From contig NC_083346.1 of assembly GCF_019175385.1 (NCBI RefSeq), forward strand, positions 60,789,821 to 60,853,820: DNA of 64,000 nucleotides. The letters run 5' to 3'. The notes under the pieces were generated by a model. It was given only the letters and a program-made list of their open reading frames with translations, was not told the origin of the DNA and made no database searches. Each line of letters begins with the position of its first letter. Positions within the stretch are counted from its first letter, which is position 1. The position numbers were made by a program, and so were the translations under genes. The DNA comes from Lycium barbarum (Eukaryota > Streptophyta > Magnoliopsida > Solanales > Solanaceae). Positions 34,990 to 47,299 of this stretch are shown here, in pieces.

Positions 34990-37900
34990 TGTCACGACCC
35001 AACCCCGTGGGCCACGACTGGTGTCCTAACTGGGCACCCATACGTACCTACCTGACAGAGTTAGCGTACGAACCAACTAATTAAATTAGACATATATAGA
35101 TTCATACGGGTATAGAATACATCGCACAAAATATATGCACATACATGACTTATACATAAGTCGTTAAGGCTATCGTAGCAAGCAGGGTTACTTAAGTCGC
35201 AACCTCACACATACCTACCAGAACAGTGACAACCCACAACCCACAAACATGTCTACAGACCTCTAACAGACATAACAGAATCAGATGACGGGACAGGGCC
35301 CCGCCGTACCCCAAATAAGCATATGTACAAAATATACAACAAAAAGGGTATATACCAAAAGTATAAGCTCCGGATCAAAAGGGAGCACCCCGAACAGCAG
35401 AACAGAGATCCTACACTGGTGGCGTATCACGCGGTGCGTCTGTACCTGCGGGCATGTAGCGCAGCCCCCGAAGGACAGGGGGTCAGCACGGAAATTGTAC
35501 CGAGTATGTAAAGTGGAATTGTAACAATATGACAATAATTCGAACTAGAAGTACAAAATATAACGGACAGAATTGAACCCGAATCCGGATAAAAAATACA
35601 AAGTAAAAATATATATAGTGAGTACAAGGTATAACAGACAGAATCATAATCCGAATCAGACTTTCAAAAGTGCAACAGACAGAGTCATAGTCCAGATCAG
35701 ATATACCAATGTGTACCAGACAGAATCATGCATACAGAGTCATAAGCATATACAGATAGCATATATATCAGATCCCGGCCCTCTAATGAGGGACGCGGTA
35801 ACAGAACCTGGCCCTCTTAGTACGGGACGCGGTGGACAGACAGATCATATGCCATCCTGGCTGCCATCGCCGTATCATAATATCACATACAGATGTAAAC
35901 AGAACCCGGCCCGCACACCGAGGGACGCGGTGAACAATGCAGTGGAATGTGCACGAGTAACAGAACCTGGCCCGGGGGCAGTGAAGGAAGCATTGAGACA
36001 TCCACGAACAGATTAATGAGAGACCATACACATACAGATCATTATACAGACTCAATGAAACCGAAGTAATCCAGATGATAGGTCAAATCGAAGTAATCGG
36101 ACAAGATTCGCAATATATACGCATATATGTCATTTGGGATGGTACGACAGATTATATCAGAATAAAATGTCTAGAACCGCTTCGGACGTCAGAACATATT
36201 ATAAGATTCATAAGTACAGTCATAACGCTTGTCATATAGGAGACAGAATGATAACCAAGAGTTACCTGTGAGTTTCGGACAGAATGGATCAATCAGAACC
36301 GTACAGATAGTATCAGAATTTTGTGGGCCCACCTCGGGCCGAACTTAGGTGGTATACGTAAACTTTGGATAATAGACCTTATGAGGTCGTCCATAATCAT
36401 TTCAAGACATTCCGACTTCGTTTATGAAAGTTACATACATATAGATCACTTTGACAGCAAATGATAAGAAACTAATTCAATCTTACTGAAGGATTTGGAG
36501 CAAATTTCAATCTCGAGTTTCTTGGAACAGTGTCGTATCTAAGGCTCGCGTCCGAGCCTATTATGTTTAGAACATGCCTAAGAATGAAGGGGAAGACTTT
36601 ACATACCTTGGTTGCGTCCTACGCTCGTCCAAATTCGATTCCCGTTTCGCCCAAAATCTACAAATGGTCGTGTTTACCAATTAGCAATTTCAAGCCTTTA
36701 GAACTTGGAACTTTAACTCATACTTTTCTACAAAAATTTGGGCAGCATCTCCCCTATACATACCACATCCCCGAGATTAACTCGGCTCCAAACATCAACA
36801 ACCAACCAAACAACAATACCAACAACATCAATAAGTAATCAAAATGCGTTCTACATAAATAATCTTCTTTCCACATAGTTTAATAACTTTCATTCAAACA
36901 TCACATTGTCAAACTAATATCCACATTTTCCATATCCACTAACTAATTCAAGATTATTCAAATGCATTCCAATAGCCTTCCAAACAATATTCATGAATTC
37001 AAGTATTCCCGCCAATTCCATATTCTATCCAAAGTTTCTACCAATTGCGACGAAACTTCCAAATCACATTGTTTCTTTCCAAATTCGTTACCAACAACCA
37101 TAATTCACATTTAGAATCTTACTTCCACACTTATATAAAAATCATATAAAATTCACATAATTTCTCATAATTACATACAAGCAATCCCAACGCCAATTCA
37201 AGTCATGAAGCCTTTATTTGCGAAACAAAGGTCACAACGACACAACTAACAAACCAAATAAACTTGAATTCATTTCTCCTCCACACCCACATGGCTCACG
37301 GCCAAACACACCATTTACACACACACAAACTATGCACACACACACCATACTTCCATAATTCTCATCTAATTCTAATCATTATAACATATTTACTTATTCC
37401 ATAACATGAAACATAGAATTCATACCTTTCCTTCAAATTCCAACTTTCTGTAAACGTGGTTCTTCCGCCAAACTAGTTATACCACGTTGAAGAGCGTCTT
37501 GAACTTGTTACTAATTCAAGAAGAACAAGATTTTTGGATTGAGATTGAAGGCTAGAATTTTTTATTTTTTTTTGTTCTCGGTTTGGCCGAGAGGCCTCTT
37601 AGGCTTGAGCTCTCAAGTTTTCTTCTTGTTTAATGAATTTTCTAGAGAATGAACACTTGGCCCCTTTTATTATAATTCTTGATCACATGATAAATCACAT
37701 GACCAATTTATGGGCTTGGGCCTTTAGTTGGCCGGCCACCCCAATTGGGCCTCTAATTTGTAAATTTATTTTTTTTGGGCCAACCCGGTTGGTCACGAGT
37801 TGGACCTAGCCCTGACCTTTCGACCTTAAAACGTCCATATCTCCTTGTACCGACGTCGCCGGGGAGGTCACGACCTACCGTTGGAAAAATATTTCAATTA

Positions 37901-38170
37901 TCTACAACTTTTATTTCTGGGCGTTTTCCCAAATTCCAAACTTATAATGCCGTGTTTGCCCCTCCAAGTCAGGTCATCCGAAAACGTTTTCTTAAAAATG
38001 TTCGTTTGGAGGGCTTCCACTTTGATTTGGCCCCAGGGCCCTTCACGAGTTGTGTTTAAATTTACATATACGATTCATATAACTTTTCACATGTCCCAAA
38101 AAAAATTTTGGCGTGTGGGCCCCACCTCAGCTTACAAATAATTCGACGTTCGAAAATGCAGGATATAACA
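34990..38170 (-). repeat. D 3' LTR
   Basis: TGTCACGACCC to GGATATAACA in plus coordinates. Contains the reversed triple hairpin (35444-35507), a hairpin array with CCGGCCCTCTAATGAGGG (35775-35975) and 41-bp repeats with CAGACAGAATCAT (about 35635-35760). The long frame at 35573-36016 is repeat translation, not a gene. Confidence 0.93.
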
Positions 38171-38211
38171 TTCTCCCCCCCCCCCCTTTAGAACATTCGT
38201 CCTCGAATGTT
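38171..38211 (-). other. D polypurine tract and hairpin
   Basis: A C-run on the plus strand (G-run on the element strand) beside the LTR, then a perfect AACATTCG-TCCT-CGAATGTT inverted repeat at 38192-38211. Confidence 0.9.
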
Positions 38212-38340
38212 CAATTGACCTTAGGGGGTCTCGTGATACTTCGGGAGGTTCCTTTCTTTCTTTCACCTCTTATCACACTTCTCGGTTCCTTACAACGTCA
38301 TCATAATCCCACGTCACATCAAACAAATTCATAACTAGAG

Positions 38341-38592
38341 CCAGACGCACAGAAGCATATCAAACAGATCCATAATCAGAGTCAGATGTACTGCACTATG
38401 TCGGACAGATTCGTAGTCGGAGTCAGACGTATAGAATTATATCAGACAGATCCATGATCAGAGTCGGAAGTACAAAGGCATATCAGACAGAAACGTAATC
38501 AGATTCAAAAGTACAGAGGCATAATAGACAGAGCCTCATCCAAGTCAGAAGCGCATGCGCATAACAGACAAGGCTATGATTAGGATCAGACC
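38341..38592 (-). repeat. Six-copy 41-bp tandem repeat in D internal region
   Basis: Successive units of 40-42 bp with the core CAGACAGATCCATAATCAGA. The same core and period occur in both D LTRs (35635-35760 and about 44425-44545). Confidence 0.85.
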
Positions 38593-38695
38593 ACTTCCAC
38601 ATGTTCTAATTTCATTTGGTCAACACAAATTTCCATCTATATCTTATACTTATACTTGGGAAATTTTATTTTATTTCACTATTTTTTTTTGTATC

Positions 38696-38794
38696 CTTCC
38701 CAGGAGGTCACCCATCCCAGAATTGCTCTGGCCTTAGCACGTTTAACCTCGGAACTTTCATGCGTTTCGATGCGTTAAGGCTAGTATAATTGCG
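38696..38794 (-). pseudogene. 5S rRNA-derived segment in D
   Basis: On the element strand: ATACTAGCCTTAACGCAT, then CCGAGGTTAAACGTGCTAAG, CCAGAG, then GGGATGGGTGACCTCCTGGG. Box A and box C of the 5S internal promoter are close to the standard sequence, box C being exact as I know it. The 5' and 3' ends of 5S are not clean. Sense orientation, between gag and the polypurine tract. Confidence 0.85.
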
Positions 38795-39066
38795 TCGACT
38801 GCCCCGCACGACCTTTGTCACGCCATATAGGGCAGATCGAGGTCTTAGTAAATTTTCAGAAAATTTTCGTAGCGGGTCCCACCCCGGTCTAAACCATACA
38901 ATTATCATATTACCCTTCTGAATCCTCAATGTCCATTCCCATCTGCATATTTATAGCTACTTCAAAAAAGTTCTATTCGGTTGAAAATTACCTTACTTTT
39001 ACTAATACCCCGAAGAAAAAGATCACGTAATATAATAGAATACAGATCCACCCATATACATATATC
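38795..39066 (-). other. D spacer between gag and 5S-derived segment
   Basis: Non-coding. The part next to the 5S segment aligns with T2 9385-9557 (GTGGGACCCG, GAGGATTCAG). No other feature seen. Confidence 0.6.
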
Positions 39067-40539
39067 TCAAGAAAAGATTAATAATATACCTGGGTCTGCG
39101 CTTGGTGACGCTCCTGGGTCCTGCCGGCCGGTCAAAGCATATATGCGGTTCAAAGGACCGCCAGAACTAGAAGCTCCGCCGTGACCTCTGCCACGACTCA
39201 CTGGTGACGGCGTATCTCGCCCCGTGGGGCGCATGGCCACTGAAGGAGAAGATGAGCCAGCAACTGACCCAGTAGGCTGGGCTGAACCTAAACCACCCTT
39301 ATACGGGCACTCTCTCACAATATGATCCTGACTGCCACAATGATAGCAGGCGCCCATAGCGCGATAACACTCCCCCGGGTGGGGCTTTCCACAATACGTA
39401 CACCGGGGCATACGTGGCCTAGACTGAGCAGAACCTCTACTCATCTGCGGGCCTGATGCTCTGGAGCTCTGGGTGGCCCCAGATGGACCTGCGCTATCAA
39501 AATGTCTGCCGGCGGACTGTGTACCCCGGCCTGATGGAGGAAGGGATCTACCGGACTGCTGCTGAGGCTGTCTGCCTCGGAAATCCCCAGAATACCCGGA
39601 TGATTTAGCCCTCTTGGGCCGGCCCCTATCATCAACTCTGTCAGGCTGGCGCCCCCTGCGTCTATCCTCCATGCCCTGGGCGTGGGCCTGTATACGGGCA
39701 ATATCCATACCGTGCTGGGCCGCCAATACCAGGCAACTGTCAACGTAATACAGATCCAGCCCCACTATATATCGGTGCATCCGGTCAATCATGGTAGCTA
39801 CATATGTGGGCGCATATCGGGCGAGTGAATCAAACTCTAAGCTGTATTCCCGAATCGGCCTGCCCAGCTGCTTCAACAGCAGGAATCGGTCTACCCTGGC
39901 GCGCCTCACCTCCTGAGGTAGAAAGTGGGCCATGAAGGCCTCTGTAAACTCATCCCATACAGCTGGAGGGGCACCCTCACCTCTGGACAGCATCCAAGAC
40001 TCGTACCAATTGGCTGCTACGTCGTGCAACCGGTATGACGCCAACTCAACTGACTCTGTATCAGAAGCACTAATCAGTCGCAGGGTCTGCTGCATCTGTC
40101 GAATAAACTCATGAGGGTCCTCTGCGGGCTTTGACCCGAAGAACTCTGGGGGCCCACAGGTCAGAAAATCACGGGCCCTCGAACTGTCGCGCCTGTCTGC
40201 CCGACCATCTCCTCCTCCCTGTCTATGAACCTGCCCTGCTACCAGTCGAGTCAATAGCTGAACTGCCTCTCGCAGGGTACCATCGTCCGCCCCTGGCTGG
40301 GGGACTGGAGGCGCGGCCGTTGGAGCCTCTGGAGCTAATGGTGTAGCCGCCCCCCGACCCCTAGTGGGGGCAACTGGTGCTCCAGACTCCTCTGATGATG
40401 AAGACGTAGTAGAGTCTGCTGGCTGGGACGCAATATCACGCATCATCTGAGCAAGGGTCCGAGTACCCTTCTGAGCCCGGCTGGTCTCTCCTACCACGCC
40501 CTTTTTCTTCTGGGCGGCCGTCGCCTTTTTCGGAGGCAT
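39067..40539 (-). CDS. gag: D Gag, intact (490 aa)
   Basis: Structural particle protein, expected in cytoplasmic virus-like particles. The start is ATG at 40539, two bases after CTTTCAG; the frame is also open one codon upstream at a GTG, but ATG is chosen. Residues 1-60 are basic then Ser-rich, 60-90 Pro/Ala-rich. The gag domain spans about 130-290 (ASYRLHDVAANWYESW; QEVRRARVDRFLLLKQ). A basic linker of about 290-375 is rich in Arg, Gly and Ser. There are two zinc knuckles, a variant CTYCGKPHPGEC at about 380-391 and a canonical CYHCGSQDHIVREC at 398-411. It ends ILLIFS where T1 continues into protease, so there is no pol. No stop or frameshift over 1.47 kb while every other gag here is broken, which argues for recent mobility and selection on gag. 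Confidence 0.92.
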   Translation of the reverse strand: MPPKKATAAQKKKGVVGETSRAQKGTRTLAQMMRDIASQPADSTTSSSSEESGAPVAPTRGRGAATPLAPEAPTAAPPVPQPGADDGTLREAVQLLTRLVAGQVHRQGGGDGRADRRDSSRARDFLTCGPPEFFGSKPAEDPHEFIRQMQQTLRLISASDTESVELASYRLHDVAANWYESWMLSRGEGAPPAVWDEFTEAFMAHFLPQEVRRARVDRFLLLKQLGRPIREYSLEFDSLARYAPTYVATMIDRMHRYIVGLDLYYVDSCLVLAAQHGMDIARIQAHAQGMEDRRRGRQPDRVDDRGRPKRAKSSGYSGDFRGRQPQQQSGRSLPPSGRGTQSAGRHFDSAGPSGATQSSRASGPQMSRGSAQSRPRMPRCTYCGKPHPGECYRAMGACYHCGSQDHIVRECPYKGGLGSAQPTGSVAGSSSPSVAMRPTGRDTPSPVSRGRGHGGASSSGGPLNRIYALTGRQDPGASPSADPGILLIFS

Positions 40540-40650
40540 CACTGAAAGAAAAACAACAACGGATCAGAACAGAATCATCCTAATAGCATAGCTCTATCGC
40601 ACGATCTAAGATTCAAAGAAAGGAGACTCCCTAAATGTCCCGTAGCTTCC

Positions 40651-40686
40651 TGTTTATAGATGTGGTGCACAACACACCGATAAACA
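40651..40686 (-). promoter_or_regulatory. Leader stem-loop with GTGCAC loop (D)
   Basis: TGTTTATCGGTGTG and CACATCTATAAACA pair with one mismatch and one wobble. The loop holds GTGCAC (40665-40670). It lies about 45 bases downstream of the primer site. Confidence 0.68.
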
Positions 40687-40729
40687 AGACTCTACTAGAC
40701 ACGGTCTGTAGACATTCCGAGGACAAACT

Positions 40730-40741
40730 TCTCTGATACCA
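40730..40741 (-). other. D primer binding site
   Basis: On the minus strand TGGTATCAGAGA, 11 of 12 bases as in the Met-tRNA site, four bases inside the 5' LTR end. Confidence 0.88.
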
Positions 40742-40745
40742 GTTC

Positions 40746-41222
40746 TGTCACGACCCAACCCCGTGGGCCACGACTGGTGTCCTAACTGGGCACCCATACG
40801 TACCTACCTGACAGAGTTAGCGTACGAACCAACTAATTAAATTAGACATATATAGATTCATACGGGTATAGAATACATCGCACAAAATATATGCACATAC
40901 ATGACTTATACATAAGTCGTTAAGGCTATCGTAGCAAGCAGGGTCACTTAAGTCGCAACCTCACACATACCTACCAGAACAGTGACAACCCACAACCCAC
41001 AAACATGTCTACAGACCTCTAACAGACATAACAGAATCAGATGGCGGGACAGGGCCCCGCCGTACCCCAAATAAGCATATGTACAAAATATACAACAAAA
41101 AAGGGTATATACCAAAAGTATAAGCTCCGGATCAAAAGGGAGCACCCCGAACAGCAGAACGGAGATCCTACACTGGTGGCGTATCACGCGGTGCGTCTGT
41201 ACCTATGAGCATGTAGCGCAGC
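40746..41222 (-). repeat. D 5' LTR, part 1 of 2
   Basis: Differs from 34990-35466 at about five positions and one A-run length in 477 bp. Ends at GCAGC (41218-41222), the left duplication of E. Confidence 0.92.
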
Positions 41223-44200
41223 TGTCACACCCCGACTTTACTAAGGTGTGATGGGCACCCGACCCCATATCTGGAGCCGAGCGAACCCGCTGACTCTTGT
41301 TACATATAGAAACTCTTGAATCAATTAAGAAAGAAATACATAGTAAGCTCTCCCATATATGTTTTTTCATAAGTAAAATCTGACATCTTATAAGACTCGT
41401 GACATGAAACATAATAACATATCGGCTGCTGGAGCCGCTTATAGAGTGACAACCCAATACATACGACTCTGTCTGCAAAGTCTCTAACATCAAACAAACA
41501 TCATAGCTCAGATACTCCGACTCGGCAGCACTCCAGAACAAGTGGAGCCTGCCAACTCCGCTGGAACATCTTCTGTAATAGCTGTGGCTCATCTGGTGTA
41601 CCTGCGCGGCATGATCGCAGCCCCCGAAGAAGAGGGGTCAGTACGAGTAATGTACTGAGTATGTAAGGCATGAATAGTAACATAATAAAGGAATACACAG
41701 TATGAATAATAACGGGATAGACATATGGAGATTATCCTGGGACAGATGTAACTTGTACATATGAATGCCTTTCTGCGGATGCCATGAATGCTTAGTTTCT
41801 TATTCAGAAAAACGGTGCTTCTTATTTACATATACAGAAAACAGAACATTTCAGAAAACGGTGTTCTTTATTTATATTCACAGACGCCGAGTACATCGGC
41901 TCTCCCACCCCCCTCCCCAACAGTGTCCCAACATATTATATATATATCACATATACAGACGCCGTATCCGGCTCTCCCATATCCCGCGTCCGGGACGAAA
42001 TCCAGCTGAATCAGGTGGTGATATAACAATGGCCCTTCCCCTTTCCCCATGTACATATACATATACATATTCACATTCATATACATGTGTCATACAATTG
42101 GCATGCATGAGAGCCCAAAGAAAGTCATGTGTCCATCGGAGTGACATAAGGTCGGTGACCTCCGATTACATTATGGAATAATCATGGTCACTTTGTCTCA
42201 CCTTGAAGGAACGAGTATTTTAAGGTGAGACTACCAACGGAAAATAGCCTTAAGAGAGAGCATAGAATGAAATCATGGGCATTATAACCGCCAATTCATA
42301 TGCTTTGAAGTCTTTTAGAAACTAGTGTCATAGCTAAGGAATAGAATTGAGGTTCAAGAACTAGTATAACACTTTCACATTCTCATTAGATTCTTAGCTC
42401 AAGACTCTTAGTCATGGAATCATTCTTGTCGTACTTATCATAAGCATATCCTCTTTCTTAACATCATCATTATCATTATCATCGTAGGATTATTCTCGTT
42501 AGCATAGTTACAGTACTTGTCATTCGGTGAACGGAATAAGGATCAAAAGTTTTCTTTGGATTCTGCTTCGAAATAGATCAAACGGAACAATAAGGAAAAT
42601 CCGGGGACAATGGGCCCACCTCGGGTCAAATGAGGCGGCGTACCAAATTTATGTACATTACACTTCATGACGTCACTTGTGAGGGTTTTAGGGTAGTCGG
42701 ATCTCATTGGTGCAATTCCTAGCTGTTTAGGTAGTTTCTCAACATTTGGTAACATTTGTCTACCGAAATTTCGGCAGCACTTCCCCTATAAATACACCAT
42801 CTCCAAAACTTCAACTTAGCCAATTTAATCAACAACAATCCGGGAATTCAACCCGGCCAAACTATTAACACAATACCAACAAGTATTCTAGAAACACTTC
42901 AATTCAATTCAATTCATATGATATTCAAAACATTTTAATCAACATACTACTTCGTCCAACACTTTCCAATTTAACAAGAACAATAACAACTTACTTCCTT
43001 CTTTCAATTTAATCACCACAACCCAACTTTGAATCATCCAATACCAACAATCTTATCAACAACATTCCATTTATATTCAATTCTATTCAACTCAATTCAC
43101 ACTCCACTTCATCCCTAACCATTAAGTTCTCATTATTCATCATAAAATCCATAACAACAACACTTAAAATATTAAATAGAGTTAAAGCACCACAACTTGC
43201 CAAAGCATACCCCATTCGGCTACAACAACTACATACCTACTTCATGATTTTCCATCTATTTCCATACATTACAACAACAACCAACATACTACATAAAATT
43301 AATCCATTCTTTTTATGCAACATCACATATACACGGCCAACACCAACCATGCACGGCTACAACATAACACTCACATTTTCATGACTCTTATCCATCTCTA
43401 CACACTACAACATACACCAAATATCCATAGAACATAAAAGAAGATTGATTCTTACCTCTATCTCCTTCAAGTTCTTCACTTGGCTAAAATTATAACTTTG
43501 CAAGAATATGTGTTCTACTTGCTCCAACAACTCTTCCATGTCATAGAGGACCCTCCAATTGATAGGAATACTTGAAGAAAAATATTTTCCTCCTTCACAC
43601 CCTCTTGGCCTTGTTGGCCGAATTCCCCTCCTTTTTTTTTTTTTTTCTCTTTTTCTTTCTTTCTTTCTCTCCAATTTCTCTAGAGTTTTCATGAGAATTA
43701 TGACTAATAAGTCATATATATAGCTAGTTTCCTCCATTTCTACTTATTTATGTTTAGGTCCCTCAAGTATGTCCACATGTCCCTCTTCTTCCCTCTCTAG
43801 AGTTTTCCTTCTTTTTCTTGAATTTTCTTGAAATTAAATCAAGAAGACCACTTGGCTTGTCTTATAAGCTTTGGTCCATAAATCTTATTTTTATATTTTT
43901 TTTCCACCATTCATCCATATATACATTTAGGCCCCTTAAGTAAGAATGTGGACACATGGCTATGGGTGGGACCCACATGCACCAACACACCACATGGCCA
44001 AGCCCTTCAAGAAATTTTTGTGAATTTCCCTTTTTTTTTTTGCCCCTAGCCTTCCGCAATATTATCATGCGCCATTTTGCAAATTTCTCCTTTTACCCTT
44101 AACCTCTCTCAATATTTCCATACTAATAATAGTCATAAATAATGTTTATAACAACTCGTTCATTAAAAATGATTTTTTTGAAAATGGTCTCATCCTTAAC

Positions 44201-44251
44201 TTCCCACGGCGACTTTGGAATTTCCAAACGCACAAGATACGGGCTATAACA
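41223..44251 (-). mobile_element. Solo LTR E, minus strand
   Basis: TGTCACACCCCGAC to GGGCTATAACA, 3029 bp, perfect duplication GCAGC (41218-41222 and 44252-44256). It landed inside the third hairpin of the D module. It has its own triple hairpin reversed at 41600-41661, a hairpin array at 41880-42005 and no internal region. Confidence 0.92.
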
Positions 44252-46962
44252 GCAGCCCCCGAAGGACAGGGGGTCAGTACGGAAATTGTATCGAGTATGT
44301 AAAGCGGAATTGTAACAATATGACCATAATTCAAACTAGAAGTACAAAATATAACGGACAGAATTGAACCCGAATCCGGATAAAAAATATAGAGTAAAAA
44401 TATATATAGTGAGTACAAGGTATAACAGACAGAATCATAATCCGAATCAGACTTTCAAAAGTGCAACAGACAGAGTCATAGTCCAGATCAGATATACCAA
44501 TGTGTACCAGACAGAATCATGCATGCAGAGTCATAAGCATATACAGATAGCATATATATCAGATCCCGGCCCTCTAATGAGGGACGCGGTAACAGAACCC
44601 GGCCCTCTTAGTACGGGACGCGGTGGACAGACAAATCATATGCCATCCTGGCCGCCATCCCCGTATCATAATATCACATACAGATATAAACAGAACCCGG
44701 CCCGCACACCGAGGGACGCGGTGAATAATGCAGTGGAATGTGCACGAGTAACAGAACCTGGCCCGGGGGCAGTGAAGGAAGCATTGAGACATCCACGAAC
44801 AGATTAATGAGAGACCATACACATACAGATCATTTTACAGACTCAATGAAACCGAAGTAGTCCAGATGATAGGTCAAATCGAAGTAATCGGACAAGATTC
44901 GCAGTATATACGCATATATGTCATTTGGGATGGTACGACAGATTATATCAGAATAAAATGTCTAGAACCGCTTCGGACGTCAGAACATATTATAAGATTC
45001 ATAAGTATAGTCATAACGCTTGTCATATAGGATACAGAATGATAACCAAGAGTTACCTGTGAGTTTCGGACAGAATGGATCAATCAGAACCGTACAGAAA
45101 GTATCAGAATTTTGTGGGCCCACCTCGGGCCGAACTTAGGTGGTATACGTAAACTTTGGATAATAGACCTTATGAGGTCGTCCATAATCATTTCAAGACA
45201 TTCCGACTTCGTTTATGAAAGTTACATACATATAGATCACTTTGACAGCAAATGATAAGAAACTAATTCAATCTTACTGAAGATTTTGGAGAAAATTTCA
45301 ATCTCGAGTTTCTTGGAACAGTGTCGTATCTAAGGCTCGCGTCCGAGCCTATTATGTTTAGAACATGCCTAAGAATGAAGGGGAGGACTTTACATACCTT
45401 GGTTGCGTCCTACTCTCGTCCAAATTCGATTCCCGTTTCGCCCAAAATCTACAAATGGTCATGTTTACCAATTAGCAATTTCAAGCCTTTAGAACTTGGA
45501 ACTTTAACTCATACTTTTCTACAAAAATTTGGGCAGCATCTCCCCTATACATACCACATCCCCGAGATTGACTCGGCTCTAAACATCAACAACCAACCAA
45601 ACAACAATACCAACAACATCAATAAGTAATCAAAATGCGTTCTACATAAATAATCTTCTTTCCACATAGTTTAATAACTTTCATTCAAACATCACATTGT
45701 CAAACTAATATCCACATTTTCCATATCCACTAACTAATTCAAGATTATTCAAATGCATTCCAATAGCCTTCCAAACAATATTCATGAATTCAAGTATTCC
45801 CGCCAATTCCATATTCTATCCAAAGTTTCTACCAATTGCGACGAAACTTCCAAATCACATTGTTTCTTTCCAAATTCGTTACCAACAACCATAATTCACA
45901 TTTAGAATCTTACTTCCACACTTATATAAAAATCATATAAAATTCACATAATTTCTCATAATTACATACAAGCAATCCCAACGCCAATTCAAGTCATGAA
46001 GCCTTTATTTGCGACACAAAGGTCACAACGACACAACTAACAAACCAAATAAACTTGAATTCATTTGTCCTCCACACCCACATGGCTCACGGCCAAACAC
46101 ACCATTTACACACACACAAACTATGCACACACACACCATACTTCCATAATTCTCATCTAATTCTAATCATTATAACATATATACTTATTCCATAACATGA
46201 AACATAGAATTCATACCTTTCCTTCAAATTCCAACTTTCCGTAAACGTGGTTCTTCCGCCAAACTAGTTATACCACGTTGAAGAGCGTCTTGAACTTGTT
46301 ACTAATTCAAGAAGAACAAGATTTTTGGATTGAGATTGAAGGCTAGAATTTTTTTTTCTTTTTGTTCTTGGTTTGGCCGAGAGGCCTCTTAGGCTTGAGC
46401 TCTCAAGTTTTCTTCTTGTTTCATGAATTTTCTAGAGAATGAACACTTGGCCCCTTTTATTATAATTCTTGATCACATGATAAATCACATGACCAATTTA
46501 TGGGCTTGGGCCTTTAGTTGGCCGGCCACCCCAATTGGGCCTCTAATTTGTAAATTTATTTTTTTTGGGCCAACCCGGTTGGTCACGAGTTGGGCCTAGC
46601 CCAGTGACCTTTCGACCTTAAAACGTTCATATCTCCTTGTACCGACGTCGCCTGGGAGCTCACGACCTACCGTTGTAAAGCTATTTCAATTATCTACAAC
46701 TTATATTTCTTGGCGGTTTCCCAAATTCCAAACTTATAATGCCGTTTTTGCCCCTCCAAGTCAGGTCATCCGAAAACGTTTTCTTAAAAATGTTCGTTTG
46801 GAGGGCTTCCACTTTGATTCGGCCCCAGGGCCCTTCACGAGTTGTGTTTAAATTTACATATACAATTCATATAACTTTTCACATGTCCCCAAAAAAATCT
46901 TGGCGTGTGGGCCCCACCTCAGCTTACAAATAATTTGACGTTCGAAAATGCAGGATATAACA
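44252..46962 (-). repeat. D 5' LTR, part 2 of 2
   Basis: Resumes with the second GCAGC and aligns with 35462-38170 nearly base for base. The frame 44364-44807 is the twin of 35573-36016 and is not a gene. Confidence 0.92.
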
Positions 46963-46967
46963 GGCCT

Positions 46968-47294
46968 GTAGACACATATGTGGGTCATGGGTCGTGTTTG
47001 TTCGATTATGTCTGTGACTTATGCCTTAAGCGGTCCTGTTTGCTATTATTGCCAAAACGGCCCATATGTTTGTATATGTATGTATATTCGGGCGATGTGT
47101 ATTCCGCCAGCCTGCCGGCTTTTGTATGATATTTCTGTACAGGTGACCGCTTAAGATGATGTCTGTTCTCAGTATCTGTGCAAAATAACGTATGTTATAT
47201 GTGAATAAGTCTTTGATATGTTTATTTGGTAAGCGAATGGGTTTGGGTGTCCAATTAGGACACTAGTCACGGCCTACGGGGCTGGGTCGTGACA
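46968..47294 (+). repeat. Solo LTR B, part 3
   Basis: Continues B after D (CTGTAGACACATATG onward, like T2 near 8085) and ends GGGCTGGGTCGTGACA. The D duplication GGCCT precedes it and the B duplication ACAAA follows it. Confidence 0.9.
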
Positions 47295-47299
47295 ACAAA

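Larger units (their letters stand above)
34990..46962 (-). mobile_element. Element D, minus strand, gag-only LTR retrotransposon
   Basis: Two LTRs of 3181 and about 3183 bp (after removing E) that look about 99% identical where compared, and a perfect duplication GGCCT (34985-34989 and 46963-46967). The 2575-bp internal region holds an intact gag, a 5S-derived segment and a tandem repeat, but no protease, RT or integrase. This matches the gag-only non-autonomous class known in plants (TR-GAG type). It is the youngest two-LTR insertion here. Confidence 0.93.

Noticed and set aside
35573..36016. A 147-codon frame, repeated almost identically at 44364-44807
   Set aside because: It lies wholly inside the two D LTRs and translates hairpin and 41-bp repeats. 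The duplication is just the LTR pair.
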